Part shown: positions 21,046 to 30,800 of the stretch, piece after piece
Numbering within the stretch: position 1 is the first letter of the stretch
Layout: the number at the start of each line of letters is the position of its first letter
Assembly (NCBI RefSeq): GCF_015352985.1
Contig: NZ_JACYXF010000011.1
Span: 62,001-126,000 of the forward strand
Direction of reading: 5' to 3'
DNA from: Noviherbaspirillum malthae
GTDB taxonomy: Bacteria > Pseudomonadota > Gammaproteobacteria > Burkholderiales > Burkholderiaceae_D
Length of the DNA: 64,000 bases
The notes under the pieces: model-generated
What the model saw: only the letters and a program-made list of their open reading frames with translations
Told to the model about the DNA's origin: nothing
The model's database searches: none
Position numbers and translations under genes: made by a program

Positions 21046-21996
21046 ATGGTTGCACGCATCTGCAAATTCATTCTTCTTGTGCAGTTCCTGGCCATCGCGG
21101 CGATTGCCGGCTTTCTCGCCGTCGTGCTTCATTGGCCATGGCCGGTTTCCCTGCTCTTCGCCCTTGGCTTCGCTCTGGCGGTTCGCTTCCTGATCGCAGC
21201 CAACAACTTCCGGATTGCCGCGCGTACGCGAAGCAGGCTGCCTGAGCAATACCGCCTCGGATTGCTTGCGACCTGCGTCCTGCTCCTGAGCGAATACAAG
21301 GCCACCATGCTGAGTTCCTCATGGACCATGCCGTTCCGGCGTTTCAGCCGGCGCATTCCCGAACAGCCGCGAGGCTTGCCGGTACTGCTGGTGCACGGCT
21401 ACGGATGCAACAGCGGTTACTGGCACGGCATGAGCAAGGCATTGAGCGCAGCCCGCATCGCCCACCAGGCGATCGACATGGAGCCCATCATCGGTAGCAT
21501 CGATGAATACGCCGTGCTCATCCACAATGCCGTCGAAGCATTGTGCCGCGACACCGGTCATGCGCAGGCCGTGGTCGTAGGCCACAGCATGGGAGGCCTT
21601 GCCATCCGTGCCTATATACGCCGCCATGGCAACGGCCGAATCGCCAGGGCGATCACGCTGGGTACGCCGCATCACGGCACGGCGCTTGCCCATTTCGGGA
21701 TCGGGGTCAATACGCAGCAAATGCGCTGGACCGCCACCGAGCAGGAAGGCGTGGCGAGCGATTGGCTGCTGCAGCTGGCCGCCCAGGAAAGCGAAGCCGT
21801 GTACCGTCTGTTCGTATCGATCTATTCGCACCACGACAACATCATTTCGCCGCAAACCTCGTCGCATCTTGAAGGCGCCAGGAACATCGACTTTCATGCG
21901 ATCGGCCATGTGGCGCTCAGCCTGCATCCCCGTATCCAGAGCACCGTGATACACGAGATTCTTGACGCCGCCACGCTCCGGCGGCAATCCGCATAG
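21046..21996 (+). CDS. Membrane-anchored alpha/beta-hydrolase, esterase/lipase
   Basis: 316-residue protein. Two N-terminal hydrophobic helices (about residues 7-27 and 31-50) suggest membrane attachment. The alpha/beta-hydrolase domain begins with the oxyanion motif VLLVHGYGCN (about 113-122), has the nucleophile elbow GHSMGG with Ser181, and a GTPHHGT segment typical of triacylglycerol lipases. A late His in the ARNIDFHAIGHVALSLHP segment may complete the triad. It does not overlap the sigma operon (154-nt gap). Substrate unknown. Confidence 0.82.
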   Translation: MVARICKFILLVQFLAIAAIAGFLAVVLHWPWPVSLLFALGFALAVRFLIAANNFRIAARTRSRLPEQYRLGLLATCVLLLSEYKATMLSSSWTMPFRRFSRRIPEQPRGLPVLLVHGYGCNSGYWHGMSKALSAARIAHQAIDMEPIIGSIDEYAVLIHNAVEALCRDTGHAQAVVVGHSMGGLAIRAYIRRHGNGRIARAITLGTPHHGTALAHFGIGVNTQQMRWTATEQEGVASDWLLQLAAQESEAVYRLFVSIYSHHDNIISPQTSSHLEGARNIDFHAIGHVALSLHPRIQSTVIHEILDAATLRRQSA

Positions 21997-22181
21997 CCGG
22001 GACGACCGACAAGTACAGGTCAAGATTGCCGGCAGGCACAGGCGACGCCTCACTCCTGCGCGGTGCCGGAACTTTTCCGGACATTTGAAAACAGAATGAC
22101 AAGACGCGTTCTACCGCCAGCGAAGCGGTACCCACAATGCCGCGCGGAATCCATTCATTGCCTCATCACAAGGAGTAATCC

Positions 22182-22652
22182 ATGAAGCGTTCGTTCGCCG
22201 CCATTGCATCCGGCATCGCCCTGTTGTTTGGATGGGCGCCGGCCTATGCCTCCGATCTTGTCGAAACCGCCTCGACTGGAACTACGTTCAAGACTTTTCT
22301 TGCCGCGGCGCAAACCGCAGGCTTGGCGAACACCCTCAAGACATCGGGTCCATACACGGTGTTTGCGCCGACTGATTCGGCATTCAACAAACTGCCCCCG
22401 GATACGCTGCGCACGCTGATGAAGGACAAGGAAAAGCTTGCGGAACTGGTGAGCTACCATATCGTTCCCGGCAAGATCCTCGTTGCGGACGTCAAGCCCG
22501 GCAAGGTCAGGACCGTACAAGGCGAGGAAGTCACGCTGACGTCCGACAACGGCAAGGTCACGGTCGACAATGCCAATGTCATCCAGAGCGACATGACGGC
22601 CGACAACGGCGTGATCCATGAAATCGACACGGTGATACTTCCAAAAAAGTAA
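22182..22652 (+). CDS. Secreted fasciclin-domain protein
   Basis: 156-residue protein with a cleavable signal peptide (about 1-24, ending PAYAS) and a single fasciclin (FAS1) domain. The domain shows the H1 motif FKTFLAAAQTAGL then GPYTVFAPTDSAFNKLP and the H2 motif YHIVPGKI, ending VIHEIDTVILPKK. FAS1 domains mediate adhesion or surface interactions. AAGGAG eight bases before the ATG is a strong ribosome site. It stands alone between the esterase and the TetR regulator. Confidence 0.93.
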   Translation: MKRSFAAIASGIALLFGWAPAYASDLVETASTGTTFKTFLAAAQTAGLANTLKTSGPYTVFAPTDSAFNKLPPDTLRTLMKDKEKLAELVSYHIVPGKILVADVKPGKVRTVQGEEVTLTSDNGKVTVDNANVIQSDMTADNGVIHEIDTVILPKK

Positions 22653-22828
22653 GGCCCTGACGCCACGCACCTGATGCCAGGCCGCCGCGCAGCTGCACGG
22701 CGGCCGCCCGGCCCCTTCCCGCACCAGACCAAACTGCGTCCCTTTCTCCAGGTCCATCGTTTATCCGGATCGCACCAACGGTGTTATCCTTGCCGCGAAA
22801 TGAACACAGGAAATGGGAGCCAGCGCTC

Positions 22829-23494
22829 ATGCAACAAAAAGCCCCTCGACGCACGCGCGAGCGGATCCTCGAACTGTCGTTGCGGCTCTTCAACGAATTC
22901 GGAGAACCGAACATCACCACGACAGTGATTGCCGAAGAAATGGATATTTCTCCGGGCAATCTGTACTACCACTTCCGCAACAAGGACGACATCGTCAATT
23001 CGCTGTTCGTGCAGTTCGAAGCCGAAATCAGCCGCATGCTGGCCGTGCCGGCCGACCGCCGTCCGACGGTGCAGGACGTGTGGCAGTACCTGCACCTGAT
23101 GTTCGAACTGGTCTGGCGCTATCGCTTCTTCTACCGCGACCTCAGCGACCTGCTGTCGCGCAACCGCAAGCTCGAATTGCATTTCAAGCAGATACTCGCG
23201 CACGAAATCCAGGTGGCGCAGCAGCTGTGCACCGGTCTCCGTGCGGACCAGGCGCTCGAGGCAAGCGACCTGGAGATCGAGACCCTGGCTACGAACATGG
23301 TGGTGGTCGCCACCTACTGGCTGTCGTATGAATACGTGCGCAATCCGCGCAAGTACACCGAGCAGGAAGTGATGGCCGAAGCGCTGGCGCGCGGCTGCTA
23401 TCAGGTCCTGTCGCAGATCGTCCCGTATCTGCGCGGCGAAACCCGCGTCATGTTCAACAAGCTCGCGGACGAATATCTGCAGAAGCTGAAATGA
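22829..23494 (+). CDS. TetR/AcrR family transcriptional regulator
   Basis: 221-residue regulator. The N-terminal TetR helix-turn-helix runs from about residue 10 to 56: RERILELSLRLFNEFGEP, then TTVIAEEMDISPGNLYYHF. The C-terminal part is all-helical and acidic. ATG 22829 is chosen because the TetR fold starts right after it and GGGAG lies nine bases ahead; the frame also opens at 22781. The ligand and targets are unknown; neighbours offer no clear target. Confidence 0.88.
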   Translation: MQQKAPRRTRERILELSLRLFNEFGEPNITTTVIAEEMDISPGNLYYHFRNKDDIVNSLFVQFEAEISRMLAVPADRRPTVQDVWQYLHLMFELVWRYRFFYRDLSDLLSRNRKLELHFKQILAHEIQVAQQLCTGLRADQALEASDLEIETLATNMVVVATYWLSYEYVRNPRKYTEQEVMAEALARGCYQVLSQIVPYLRGETRVMFNKLADEYLQKLK

Positions 23495-23601
23495 ACGACC
23501 AGCGGCGAGCGGAAGCGCCCGCCGGTATACTCGTCTCCTGGTAATTTTCCCTGCATCGCGCTGCATCCGCTGCGCCTCTGACTCTGACAGTCCTGCCACC
23601 T

Positions 23602-24195
23602 ATGAAATCGATCTGTATCTATTGCGGTTCCTCCGTCGGCGCTTCTCCCGTCTATGCGGACGGCGCGCGCCTGCTTGCCAAAACCATGGTTGAGAACAAT
23701 ATCGCCCTCGTCTACGGCGGCGGCAATGTCGGCCTCATGGGCGTGATTGCGGATGAAGTGCTGCGCCTGGGCGGTGAAGCGACCGGCGTCATTCCCAAGG
23801 CATTGATGGACAAGGAAGTCGGCCATCTCGGCCTGACGCGCCTGCATATCGTCAAGGACATGCATGAGCGCAAGGCGCTGATGGCGGAGTTGTCGGAAGG
23901 TTTCGTTGCCATGCCCGGAGGGATCGGCACGCTGGAAGAATTGTTCGAAGTGTTTACCTGGGCGCAGCTCGGCTTTCATGAAAAGCCGATCGGCCTGTTC
24001 AATGTGAACGGCTTTTACGATGGTCTCATCGGCTTCCTCGACCATGTGATCAACGAACGCTTCCTGCGGCGCGAGCAGGCCGATCTGCTGGTGCATGCGG
24101 CGGAGCCGGCCGCATTGATCGATATGCTGAAGAACTATCGCCCGCAGCGGCATGCCAAGACTTTCGATCGGGTCACCGCCGGCAAGATCATCTAA
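23602..24195 (+). CDS. LOG family protein, nucleotide 5'-monophosphate phosphoribohydrolase
   Basis: 197-residue member of the LOG (TIGR00730) family. Family enzymes cleave the glycosidic bond of AMP or cytokinin riboside 5'-monophosphates. The catalytic/substrate motif PGGIGTLEE is at residues 105-113, preceded by the conserved arginine in DMHERKALM. The N-terminal nucleotide motif YCGSSVG and a VYGGGNVGLMG loop are also present. The stop codon abuts a copy of the repeat end described at 24195. A possible -10 TATACT lies about 70 nt upstream. Confidence 0.9.
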   Translation: MKSICIYCGSSVGASPVYADGARLLAKTMVENNIALVYGGGNVGLMGVIADEVLRLGGEATGVIPKALMDKEVGHLGLTRLHIVKDMHERKALMAELSEGFVAMPGGIGTLEELFEVFTWAQLGFHEKPIGLFNVNGFYDGLIGFLDHVINERFLRREQADLLVHAAEPAALIDMLKNYRPQRHAKTFDRVTAGKII

Positions 24196-24212
24196 TACCA
24201 ATCCCAATGCAT
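24195..24212 (+). repeat. Solo copy of the palindromic-element end
   Basis: ATACCAATCCCAATGCAT differs by one base from the left end of the 159-bp palindrome at 31262 (ATACCAATCCCAAGGCAT). It begins at the last base of the LOG stop codon and points towards the palindrome, so the two right-hand and left-hand ends are inverted to each other around 24.2-31.4 kb. Confidence 0.6.
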
Positions 24213-24240
24213 CAGGGCCGGCTTAAAGGCCGGCCCTGAT
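24211..24240. terminator. Bidirectional hairpin between LOG gene and trans-sulfuration gene
   Basis: A perfect 12-bp stem ATCAGGGCCGGC / GCCGGCCCTGAT with a 6-nt loop lies between two convergent genes. No T-run follows on either strand, so its terminator activity is uncertain. Confidence 0.55.
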
Positions 24241-24299
24241 GTCGATGCAATGAAACCTGACTGAAGCTGGACTGAAGCTTCACCGAGGCTTCACGGTAC

Positions 24300-25541
24300 T
24301 CACGCGTCGAGTGCCTGCCTGAAGTCCTCAAGCAAGTCATCGGTATCTTCAATGCCGACCGATACCCGGATCAGGGATTCGGCGATACCCATGCTGGCGC
24401 GCCGCTCCGCTCCCATCTCATAGAAGATGGTATGGGCAACCGGGATCACCAGCGTGCGCGTGTCGCCAAGGTTGCTCGCCGGGATACCAAGCTTGAGCCG
24501 GTTCAGGTAATCGAAGCAATCCGTTCCTTCCTTGAGCTCGAAGCTGAACAGGCTGCCGTAGCCGGAAAACAGTTCGCTCGCGATGCCATGCTGAGGATGC
24601 GATGCGAGGCCAGGATAGTAGACCGCCGCGACGCGATCGTCGGCTTCGAGCATGCGAGCCAGCGCAAGTGCGTTCGCGCATTCGCGCTCCATGCGCAAGG
24701 CCATGGTTTCCGCGCCCACCGCAATATGGTGCGCCGCTTCGGGCCCGAGCGTGCCCCCGAAATCGCGCAGGCTCTTTGCACGGATCTGCGCCATGCCCCA
24801 CTGACTCGGCGTGTACTTCTTGTAGGTCTCGATGATGTTGGGGAAACGGGTCCAATCGTACAGGCCGGTGTCGGTGAGGCTGCCGCCCAGCGCGTTGCCA
24901 TGGCCGCCGATGGACTTGGTCAATGCATTGACGACCAGGCCGGCGCCGACCATCTTCGGACGGAACAGATACGGCGAGGTCATCGTATTGTCGACCACAT
25001 ACAGTATGCCGCGATCCCGGCACAGCTGGCCGATGCGCTTGAGATCGGCGATCTGTGTGCGCGGATTGGCGATGGTCTCGACGAACACGATGCGGGTCTG
25101 GGGCGTCAGGGCCGCCTCGACATTCTTCACATCGGTCGCATCCACCATCGACACCCTGACGCCCTGCCCGTTGACCGTCTGCCAGAGGCTGTTGGTGTTC
25201 CCGAAGAGGAAAGCCGACGACACCACATGATCGCCTTCCCGCAGCAACGCCTGGGCGACCGCACCGATGGCCGCCATGCCGGTCGAGAAGCAGATGGTCG
25301 CAAGACCCTGCTCCATCTTCGTGACCTTGTCTTCGAGCGCGGAGACGGTGGGGTTGCCCTGGCGTCCATAGCGGTAACCGGGCTGCTTGCCCTGGAAGAC
25401 CTCAGCCAGCTGGCGCGCATCGCGGTAACCGAAGGTCACCGAGGTATGAATGGGCTTGTGGAGGGATCCGTGTTCGATCGGCTTCTGTCGATCGCTGTGC
25501 AGGATGCTGGTGGTGAAACCGTACTTTTTTGTATCAGTCAT
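24300..25541 (-). CDS. PLP-dependent trans-sulfuration enzyme, cystathionine gamma-synthase family
   Basis: 413-residue Cys/Met-metabolism PLP enzyme. The Schiff-base lysine is Lys209 in NALTKSIGGHG and Asp184 (VVDNT) holds the pyridine nitrogen; GYRYGRQGNP at 55-64 binds phosphate. The closest subfamily I recall is the 'cystathionine gamma-synthase family protein' with an N-terminus like TTSILHSDRQ; the substrate (O-acetyl- or O-succinylhomoserine, with cysteine or sulfide) cannot be told. The start at 25541 is chosen by family N-terminus. An in-frame ATG at 25613 lies inside the riboswitch. A SAM-II aptamer and terminator precede it, so it should be switched off when SAM is plentiful. Confidence 0.9.
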   Translation of the reverse strand: MTDTKKYGFTTSILHSDRQKPIEHGSLHKPIHTSVTFGYRDARQLAEVFQGKQPGYRYGRQGNPTVSALEDKVTKMEQGLATICFSTGMAAIGAVAQALLREGDHVVSSAFLFGNTNSLWQTVNGQGVRVSMVDATDVKNVEAALTPQTRIVFVETIANPRTQIADLKRIGQLCRDRGILYVVDNTMTSPYLFRPKMVGAGLVVNALTKSIGGHGNALGGSLTDTGLYDWTRFPNIIETYKKYTPSQWGMAQIRAKSLRDFGGTLGPEAAHHIAVGAETMALRMERECANALALARMLEADDRVAAVYYPGLASHPQHGIASELFSGYGSLFSFELKEGTDCFDYLNRLKLGIPASNLGDTRTLVIPVAHTIFYEMGAERRASMGIAESLIRVSVGIEDTDDLLEDFRQALDA

Positions 25542-25545
25542 GGCG

Positions 25546-25578
25546 AAAAAAAACCCGCTTGGCTTGCGCCAAAACGGG
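25546..25578 (-). terminator. Riboswitch expression-platform terminator
   Basis: Minus-strand stem CCCG / CGGG plus TTGGC / GCCAA closed by the GNRA-type tetraloop GCAA, then eight T residues. The T-run ends four bases before the ATG at 25541. The 5' arm is shared with a 10-bp antiterminator formed with the aptamer tail, so the two folds exclude each other. Confidence 0.85.
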
Positions 25579-25591
25579 GGAGAAACATCAT

Positions 25592-25656
25592 CCGTTTTAG
25601 CAGCATTTTTCATGGGACTCTACCCGGGCGCCCGCAATCAGAATAAATCGGCGCAG
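25592..25656 (-). promoter_or_regulatory. SAM-II riboswitch aptamer
   Basis: Minus strand: P1 stem GCGCC / GGCGC closes a 17-nt loop GATTTATTCTGATTGCG. The sequence GATTTA...ATTGC and the loop length match the SAM-II consensus recalled from the metX aptamer (GAUUUA...AUUGC). A 25-nt insert with a small GGG/CCC hairpin follows, then the conserved 3' tail AAATGCTGCTAAAACGG, matching the recalled AAAUG--GCUAAAA. It lies upstream of a methionine-metabolism enzyme, the usual context. SAM-II is best known from Alphaproteobacteria. The pseudoknot pairing was not fully resolved by eye. Confidence 0.85.
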
Positions 25657-25884
25657 ACCCGTATCGTAACGTAAATCCGGGTGAACGCAAAATGACAGGC
25701 CGGCTGCATGACAATTTTTCGAACCGAGCGGCGCCGGCCGCGCTGCTTGCATCCAAATATTTTTGCACTATTGTTCAAACAAGTGATCGTAGTCAAATGA
25801 CAGTGATTTTCTGTCACGCATTTATCGTCAGAAGGTAGCATTGCCCCGGTTATCACTAATCGAAAAGATTGCAGATTTTTGCCG

Positions 25885-27366
25885 ATGGATTTCAACGAAC
25901 TGGTGCTGCAGGAAATTCCGGATGCGGTTGTCGTACTGACCCCTGAAGGACGAATTGCACATTGGACAAGAGGAGCGGAACAGGTTTTCGGTTATGACAG
26001 CATGGAAGCCGGCGGACAGCTTCTGCACGAATTGCTGGTACCGGACGAACATCATGACGAGGAAGCCCGCAATCTGGCGCTGTTGAAACAGGCAGGCATC
26101 TGCAGTTACGAATCGGTACGACGGACCAAGAGCGGATCGCTCATCCATGTCGATGTATCGAACAAGGCCATTCATGCGCAGGATGGTTCCCTCGACTATG
26201 TCTTGAGCAGCCAGAAAGACGTGACCGAGCTGAAGGTCAGGCGCGACGCGAAATTGCTGGAAGCAAAATTCCGCGATCTTCTGGAATGCATGCCCGACGG
26301 GATCGTGATGTCGAATGCGACCGGGCATATCGTGCTCGCCAACTCGCAGGCCCAGCGCCTGTTCGGATATGAAGCGCATGAACTGCTGGGTCTGCCGGTC
26401 GACTGCCTGCTGCGCGACCGGACGCAGGAATTGCGGGAGCAGCCCCGCGAAGGCCGCTTCAAGCCGGCGGACAGGAATGCGACGGGCGCAGGCCTGGCAT
26501 TTCACGCGCTGCGCAAGGACGGCAGGGAAATTCCCGTCGAAGCGAGCATCGGCCAGGTGCAGACCGAGGAAGGGCCCCTGCTCATGAGCGCGATCCGCGA
26601 CATCACCGAACGCAGGCAGATCGAACTCGCCCTGCATGAAAAAAACATCGAACTCAAGAAAGCCAATCTCGCGAAGGATCATTTCCTGGCCGGCATGTCG
26701 CATGAACTGCGCACGCCGCTCAACGCCATCATCGGCTTCACCGGCACGCTGCTCATGCGCCTGCCCGGCCCGCTGACGCAGGACCAGGACAAGCAGCTGC
26801 GCACCATTCAGCACAGCGCGAAGCATCTGCTCTCGCTGATCAACGACCTGCTCGATCTGGCAAGGATAGAGTCCGGCAAGATCAGGCTGCATGTCGAAGC
26901 CGTGTCGCTCAACAGCCTGGTCAATGGCGTCATCGACACGATTGCTCCATTGGCCAGGCAAAAAGACTTGCTGGTTCAGCCTGACCTTCCCCAACGCGAC
27001 ATCGTATTCCATACCGACAGCCGCGCAGTCAGCCAGATACTGCTCAACCTCGTCAACAATGCAGTCAAGTTCACCGAACGCGGCGGGATAGACGTGCGGC
27101 TGAGCGAACTGGAAACCGCCGGAACGCGCAAGGCGGTCATCAGCGTGCGCGACAGCGGCATCGGCATCCGCGATGAAGACAAGGCTCGCCTGTTCGAAGC
27201 GTTCTCCCAGGTCGACGCCGGTTCGACCCGGCGCTATGAAGGCACCGGTCTCGGCCTGTATTTGAGCCGGAAGCTCGCGGCGCTTCTCGGCGCGGACTTG
27301 TCGTTTGCCAGCACCTTCGGCGAAGGCAGCCTGTTCACCCTGGCGCTTCCGGAGCATCCGCAATAA
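25885..27366 (+). CDS. PAS-PAS sensor histidine kinase, cytoplasmic
   Basis: 493-residue kinase with no transmembrane segment. Two PAS domains (about residues 1-120 and 125-250) precede a HisKA dimerisation domain with the phospho-acceptor His273 in MSHELRTPLNA. The HATPase domain spans about 380-493, with the N box NLVNNAVKF and the G boxes DSGIGI and GTGLGLYLSRKLA. No receiver domain is fused; the next gene is a stand-alone receiver and probably its partner. A TTG two codons upstream is possible, but ATG 25885 is preferred. The sensed signal is unknown. Confidence 0.9.
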   Translation: MDFNELVLQEIPDAVVVLTPEGRIAHWTRGAEQVFGYDSMEAGGQLLHELLVPDEHHDEEARNLALLKQAGICSYESVRRTKSGSLIHVDVSNKAIHAQDGSLDYVLSSQKDVTELKVRRDAKLLEAKFRDLLECMPDGIVMSNATGHIVLANSQAQRLFGYEAHELLGLPVDCLLRDRTQELREQPREGRFKPADRNATGAGLAFHALRKDGREIPVEASIGQVQTEEGPLLMSAIRDITERRQIELALHEKNIELKKANLAKDHFLAGMSHELRTPLNAIIGFTGTLLMRLPGPLTQDQDKQLRTIQHSAKHLLSLINDLLDLARIESGKIRLHVEAVSLNSLVNGVIDTIAPLARQKDLLVQPDLPQRDIVFHTDSRAVSQILLNLVNNAVKFTERGGIDVRLSELETAGTRKAVISVRDSGIGIRDEDKARLFEAFSQVDAGSTRRYEGTGLGLYLSRKLAALLGADLSFASTFGEGSLFTLALPEHPQ

Positions 27367-27451
27367 TGCGCGCGTCCATGACATGCGCCGTATCCGGCCG
27401 GAGCGGTTCCCCATCCGCGGCATTCGCGGCATGCGAGATGGAGTCGTTCGA

Positions 27452-27868
27452 TTGAATACCCGTATCCTGGTCATCGAGGACAATCCGGCCAACCTGGAGC
27501 TGATGGTCTACCTGCTCGATGCCTACGGCCACCAGACCATGACTGCGCATGACGGCCTCGGCGGACTTGCGCTGGCTCGGCGCGAGCGCCCTGACCTGAT
27601 CATCTGCGATGTCCATCTGCCCGGCCTGAACGGATATGGCGTGATTGCCATACTCAAGTCGGAGCCGACACTGTGCTCGATTCCGGTCATTGCCGTCACC
27701 GCGCTGGCAATGGTGGGGGATCGGGAAAAGCTGCTGACGGCGGGATTCGACGGCTATATCAGCAAGCCGGTCGAGCCTGAGCGCTTCGTCGGCGTGATCG
27801 AACAATTCCTGAAGTCCTCGCATGCCGGCGCCTCGGCACCAGGCCGGGCCCCGCACTTTCCACAGTAA
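27452..27868 (+). CDS. Single-domain response regulator
   Basis: 138-residue CheY-like receiver. The phospho-acceptor is Asp53 in IICDVHLPG, with the acidic pair Glu9-Asp10 near the N-terminus and Lys in ISKPVEPERF. There is no output domain, so it likely acts by protein contact or as a phosphate relay. I chose the TTG at 27452 because GGAG lies eight bases ahead. Upstream in-frame ATGs (27383, 27431) lack a ribosome site and would add a basic, non-family N-terminus. Lies between the PAS kinase and the GGDEF-EAL gene. Confidence 0.88.
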   Translation: MNTRILVIEDNPANLELMVYLLDAYGHQTMTAHDGLGGLALARRERPDLIICDVHLPGLNGYGVIAILKSEPTLCSIPVIAVTALAMVGDREKLLTAGFDGYISKPVEPERFVGVIEQFLKSSHAGASAPGRAPHFPQ

Positions 27869-27893
27869 CGCACAGTAACGAACAGGAGCGAAG

Positions 27894-30800
27894 ATGGCGA
27901 CCATACTGATCGTTGACGATCATGTCCTTAACCGGCAGTTTCTCATGGTCCTCCTCGGTTACAGTGGTCACCGTCTGCTCGAAGCTGCCAACGGCACCGA
28001 AGGCCTGGAGCAGGCAGCCACGGGCAAGCCCGATCTCGTCATTGCCGACATTCTCATGCCCAACATGGACGGCTATGAATTTGTCACCCGTCTGCGTGCA
28101 ATGCCGGCCTTTGCCGCAACACCGGTCATCTTTTACACCGCGGCCTACCACGAGCGCGAAGCCGGCCTGATGGCGATGTCTTGCGGCGTGCGCTGGATTT
28201 TGCCCAAGCCGTCCGATCCGGAATTGATCCTGAAGACGGTGCAGGAAGCGCTGGGCCTGCCCGGTCCGAGCCTGCAGGCCGCCCTTCCGGAGAGCGTCCA
28301 GGCATCCGAGCCGGCGCTCCGTTCAGGTCTCGATGACCAGCTGTCCGAATACCTGGTCGAACTGGAAGCCAGCAGCAACCTCATGTCGGAATTCGCCCTC
28401 GAGGGACAGGCTCGCGGCGATTCCGGATCCGAGGAACTGCAAAGGATCGCACAGCGTCTGTCCAACGCTCTGTCGAGTCTGCAGGGCGTCAGTCTGCGCC
28501 TGACCGCGCTGATCGAACTCGGCATCGAACTGACCGCGGAACGCGATCCGCGCCGACTTCTGGAAATCAGCTGCCGGGTGGTGCAGGATATCTGCGTCGC
28601 CCGATATTCCGCGATCGGCATCCTGGCCGATGACCGCAGCCGCCTGGCGCACTTTCTCACCCGCGGCATGGAGGACGGCACGGCCGGAAGCATGACCAGT
28701 CCCTTGCCGGATGCCGGCATTTTCGGCAAGGTGCTTGCCCAGCGCACTGCCTGCCGCATGCGCAACCCGGATGGCATTGCCGGGCGGCTGGGACTGCCGG
28801 CCGGACACCCGCCCGTGCATTCCATCCTGGTCGTGCCGGTGGCCTCCCAGGACAAGACTTACGGATGGCTGTACCTGGTCGACAAGCTGGGTGCGGCGGA
28901 ATTCAGCGAGATCGATGAACGGGCCGCGGCAACGGTTGCCTCGCAGCTCGCCGTCGTCTACGACAACCTCGTTCTCTACAGCGAGATCGAACGCCAGCAC
29001 GCGCGCCTGAAAAACGAAGTCAATGAGCGCAAGCAGGCGCAGGAAGCCCTGCGCCGCACCCTGCGCGCACGCACCGTGATGGCGGAATGCAATCACGTGA
29101 TGGTGCACGCCAGGGATGAGCGCACGCTGCTGCAGGATATGTGCCGCACCGTGGTGGAGGCCGGCAGATATCAGATGGCATGGATAGGCTATACCGGCGA
29201 CGACGGCACGCTGACGCCGGTAGCGCACGCCGGTTCCGTTCCTGGCATGGAGCTCAAGCCCGCCAGCCGGTTCGTTCCGGGAACCTTATCCCGGCATGGC
29301 TCCGCGCTGATTGATGAGCATGCGCGGCCATGGGTGGTGGTCGACATGACCTCCGGCGAAGGTGCGGTCGAAACATTGACCGATCCGGTCGCCGTTTCAC
29401 TCCCTCTCAAGCATCAGGAGCAATTGTTCGGCGTGCTGACGATTTACGAAAAGGATGCCGGTTCCTTCGACAGCGAGCAGGTGGCAATGCTGGAAGAACT
29501 GGCGGACGATATTTCCTACGGTGTCGCCAGCCTGCGCACCAAGCAGGCCCGGGAGAAAGCCGAAAGCGATCTGCGGGTAACCGAGGAAAAACTCTCCAGC
29601 ATCCTGGATTCGATCGACAACGTGGTCTGGTCGGCGACCGACCGCGGCTTCATCTATCTCAATTCCATCGTGGAGACGCTGTACGGGCGGCCGATAGAAG
29701 ACTTCTTCCGCGACCGCAGCCTGTGGTTCGAGTCGGTGCATCCCGATGACCGGGCCGCGATGGAAGCCGGCCATGCCCGGCTTGCGCATGCGGCAGATCT
29801 GAAACATGAATACCGCATCGTCCGCCCGGACGGCAGCATCCGCTGGGTTGAGGAAAGGGCACGCGCGATCCGCGACCAGCGAGGACGGCTGCTGCGCTGC
29901 GACGGCATCGCCATCGACATCAGCGAGCGCAAGCAGTATGAAGCCCGAATCGAATATCTGGCAGATCATGATGCACTGACCTCGCTGGCCAACCGCAACC
30001 TGCTTGGAGACCGCATCACCCAGGCCATGGCGCATGCCCGCCGCAGCGGCCAGATGCTCGCCCTGCTCTTCCTCGACCTGGACCGATTCAAGAGCGTCAA
30101 TGACAGCCTTGGCCACATGCTGGGCGACAACCTGCTGCAGGAAGTGTCAAACCGCCTCAGGCAGGTGGTTCGCGAAGGCGATACGGTGGCGCGCCAGGGC
30201 GGAGACGAATTCATCATCCTGCTCACCGATGTGCAGCGCCCGCAGGACGTGGCGGCGGTGGCGCAGAAGATCTTCGATGTCTTCGAGAAGCCGTTCATGG
30301 TGAGGAACCATGAACTGTTCATGACGACGAGCATCGGCGCGACGCTCTACCCGGACGACGGCGAAGACATCCAGACGCTGCTGCGCAATGCCGACACGGC
30401 GATGTACCGCGCCAAGGAAGAACAGGGCAATGCCTTCCACTTCTATTCGGCGGAAATGAGCGTGCGCGCGCTGGAACGGGCGGCGCTCGAGCGCGCCCTG
30501 CGGCGCGCGCTCGACAAGAACGAATTCGAGCTGTTCTACCAGCCCAAGGTCGATGTCCACACCGGCCGCATCATCGGCGCCGAAGCGCTGATCCGCTGGA
30601 ATCATCCGGACATGGGTCTGGTGCCCCCTACCCGCTTCATTCCGATGGCAGAGGAAATCGGGCTCATCGTACCCATCGGCAACTGGGTCATCCGGACCGC
30701 ATGCGCGCAGAACCGCGCCTGGCAGGACGCCGGGCTGCCGGAGATCAGCATTTCGGTCAACCTGTCCGCACGCCAGTTCAACCAGGAAGGCTTGGTGCAG

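Larger units (their letters stand above)
25542..25884. other. Riboswitch and divergent promoter region (343 bp)
   Basis: The trans-sulfuration side holds the SAM-II aptamer and the terminator described separately. The remaining stretch (25670-25884) is relatively AT-rich and must contain the promoters of both divergent genes. A possible minus-strand promoter is TTGCGT - 16 bp - TACGAT (-10 at 25663-25668), which would start the transcript just ahead of the aptamer. No further gene is seen. Confidence 0.45.

Noticed and set aside
25592-25613. ATG at 25613 as the start of the trans-sulfuration enzyme
   Set aside because: It lies inside the SAM-II aptamer, the extra 24 residues lack family similarity, and translation would run through the terminator.
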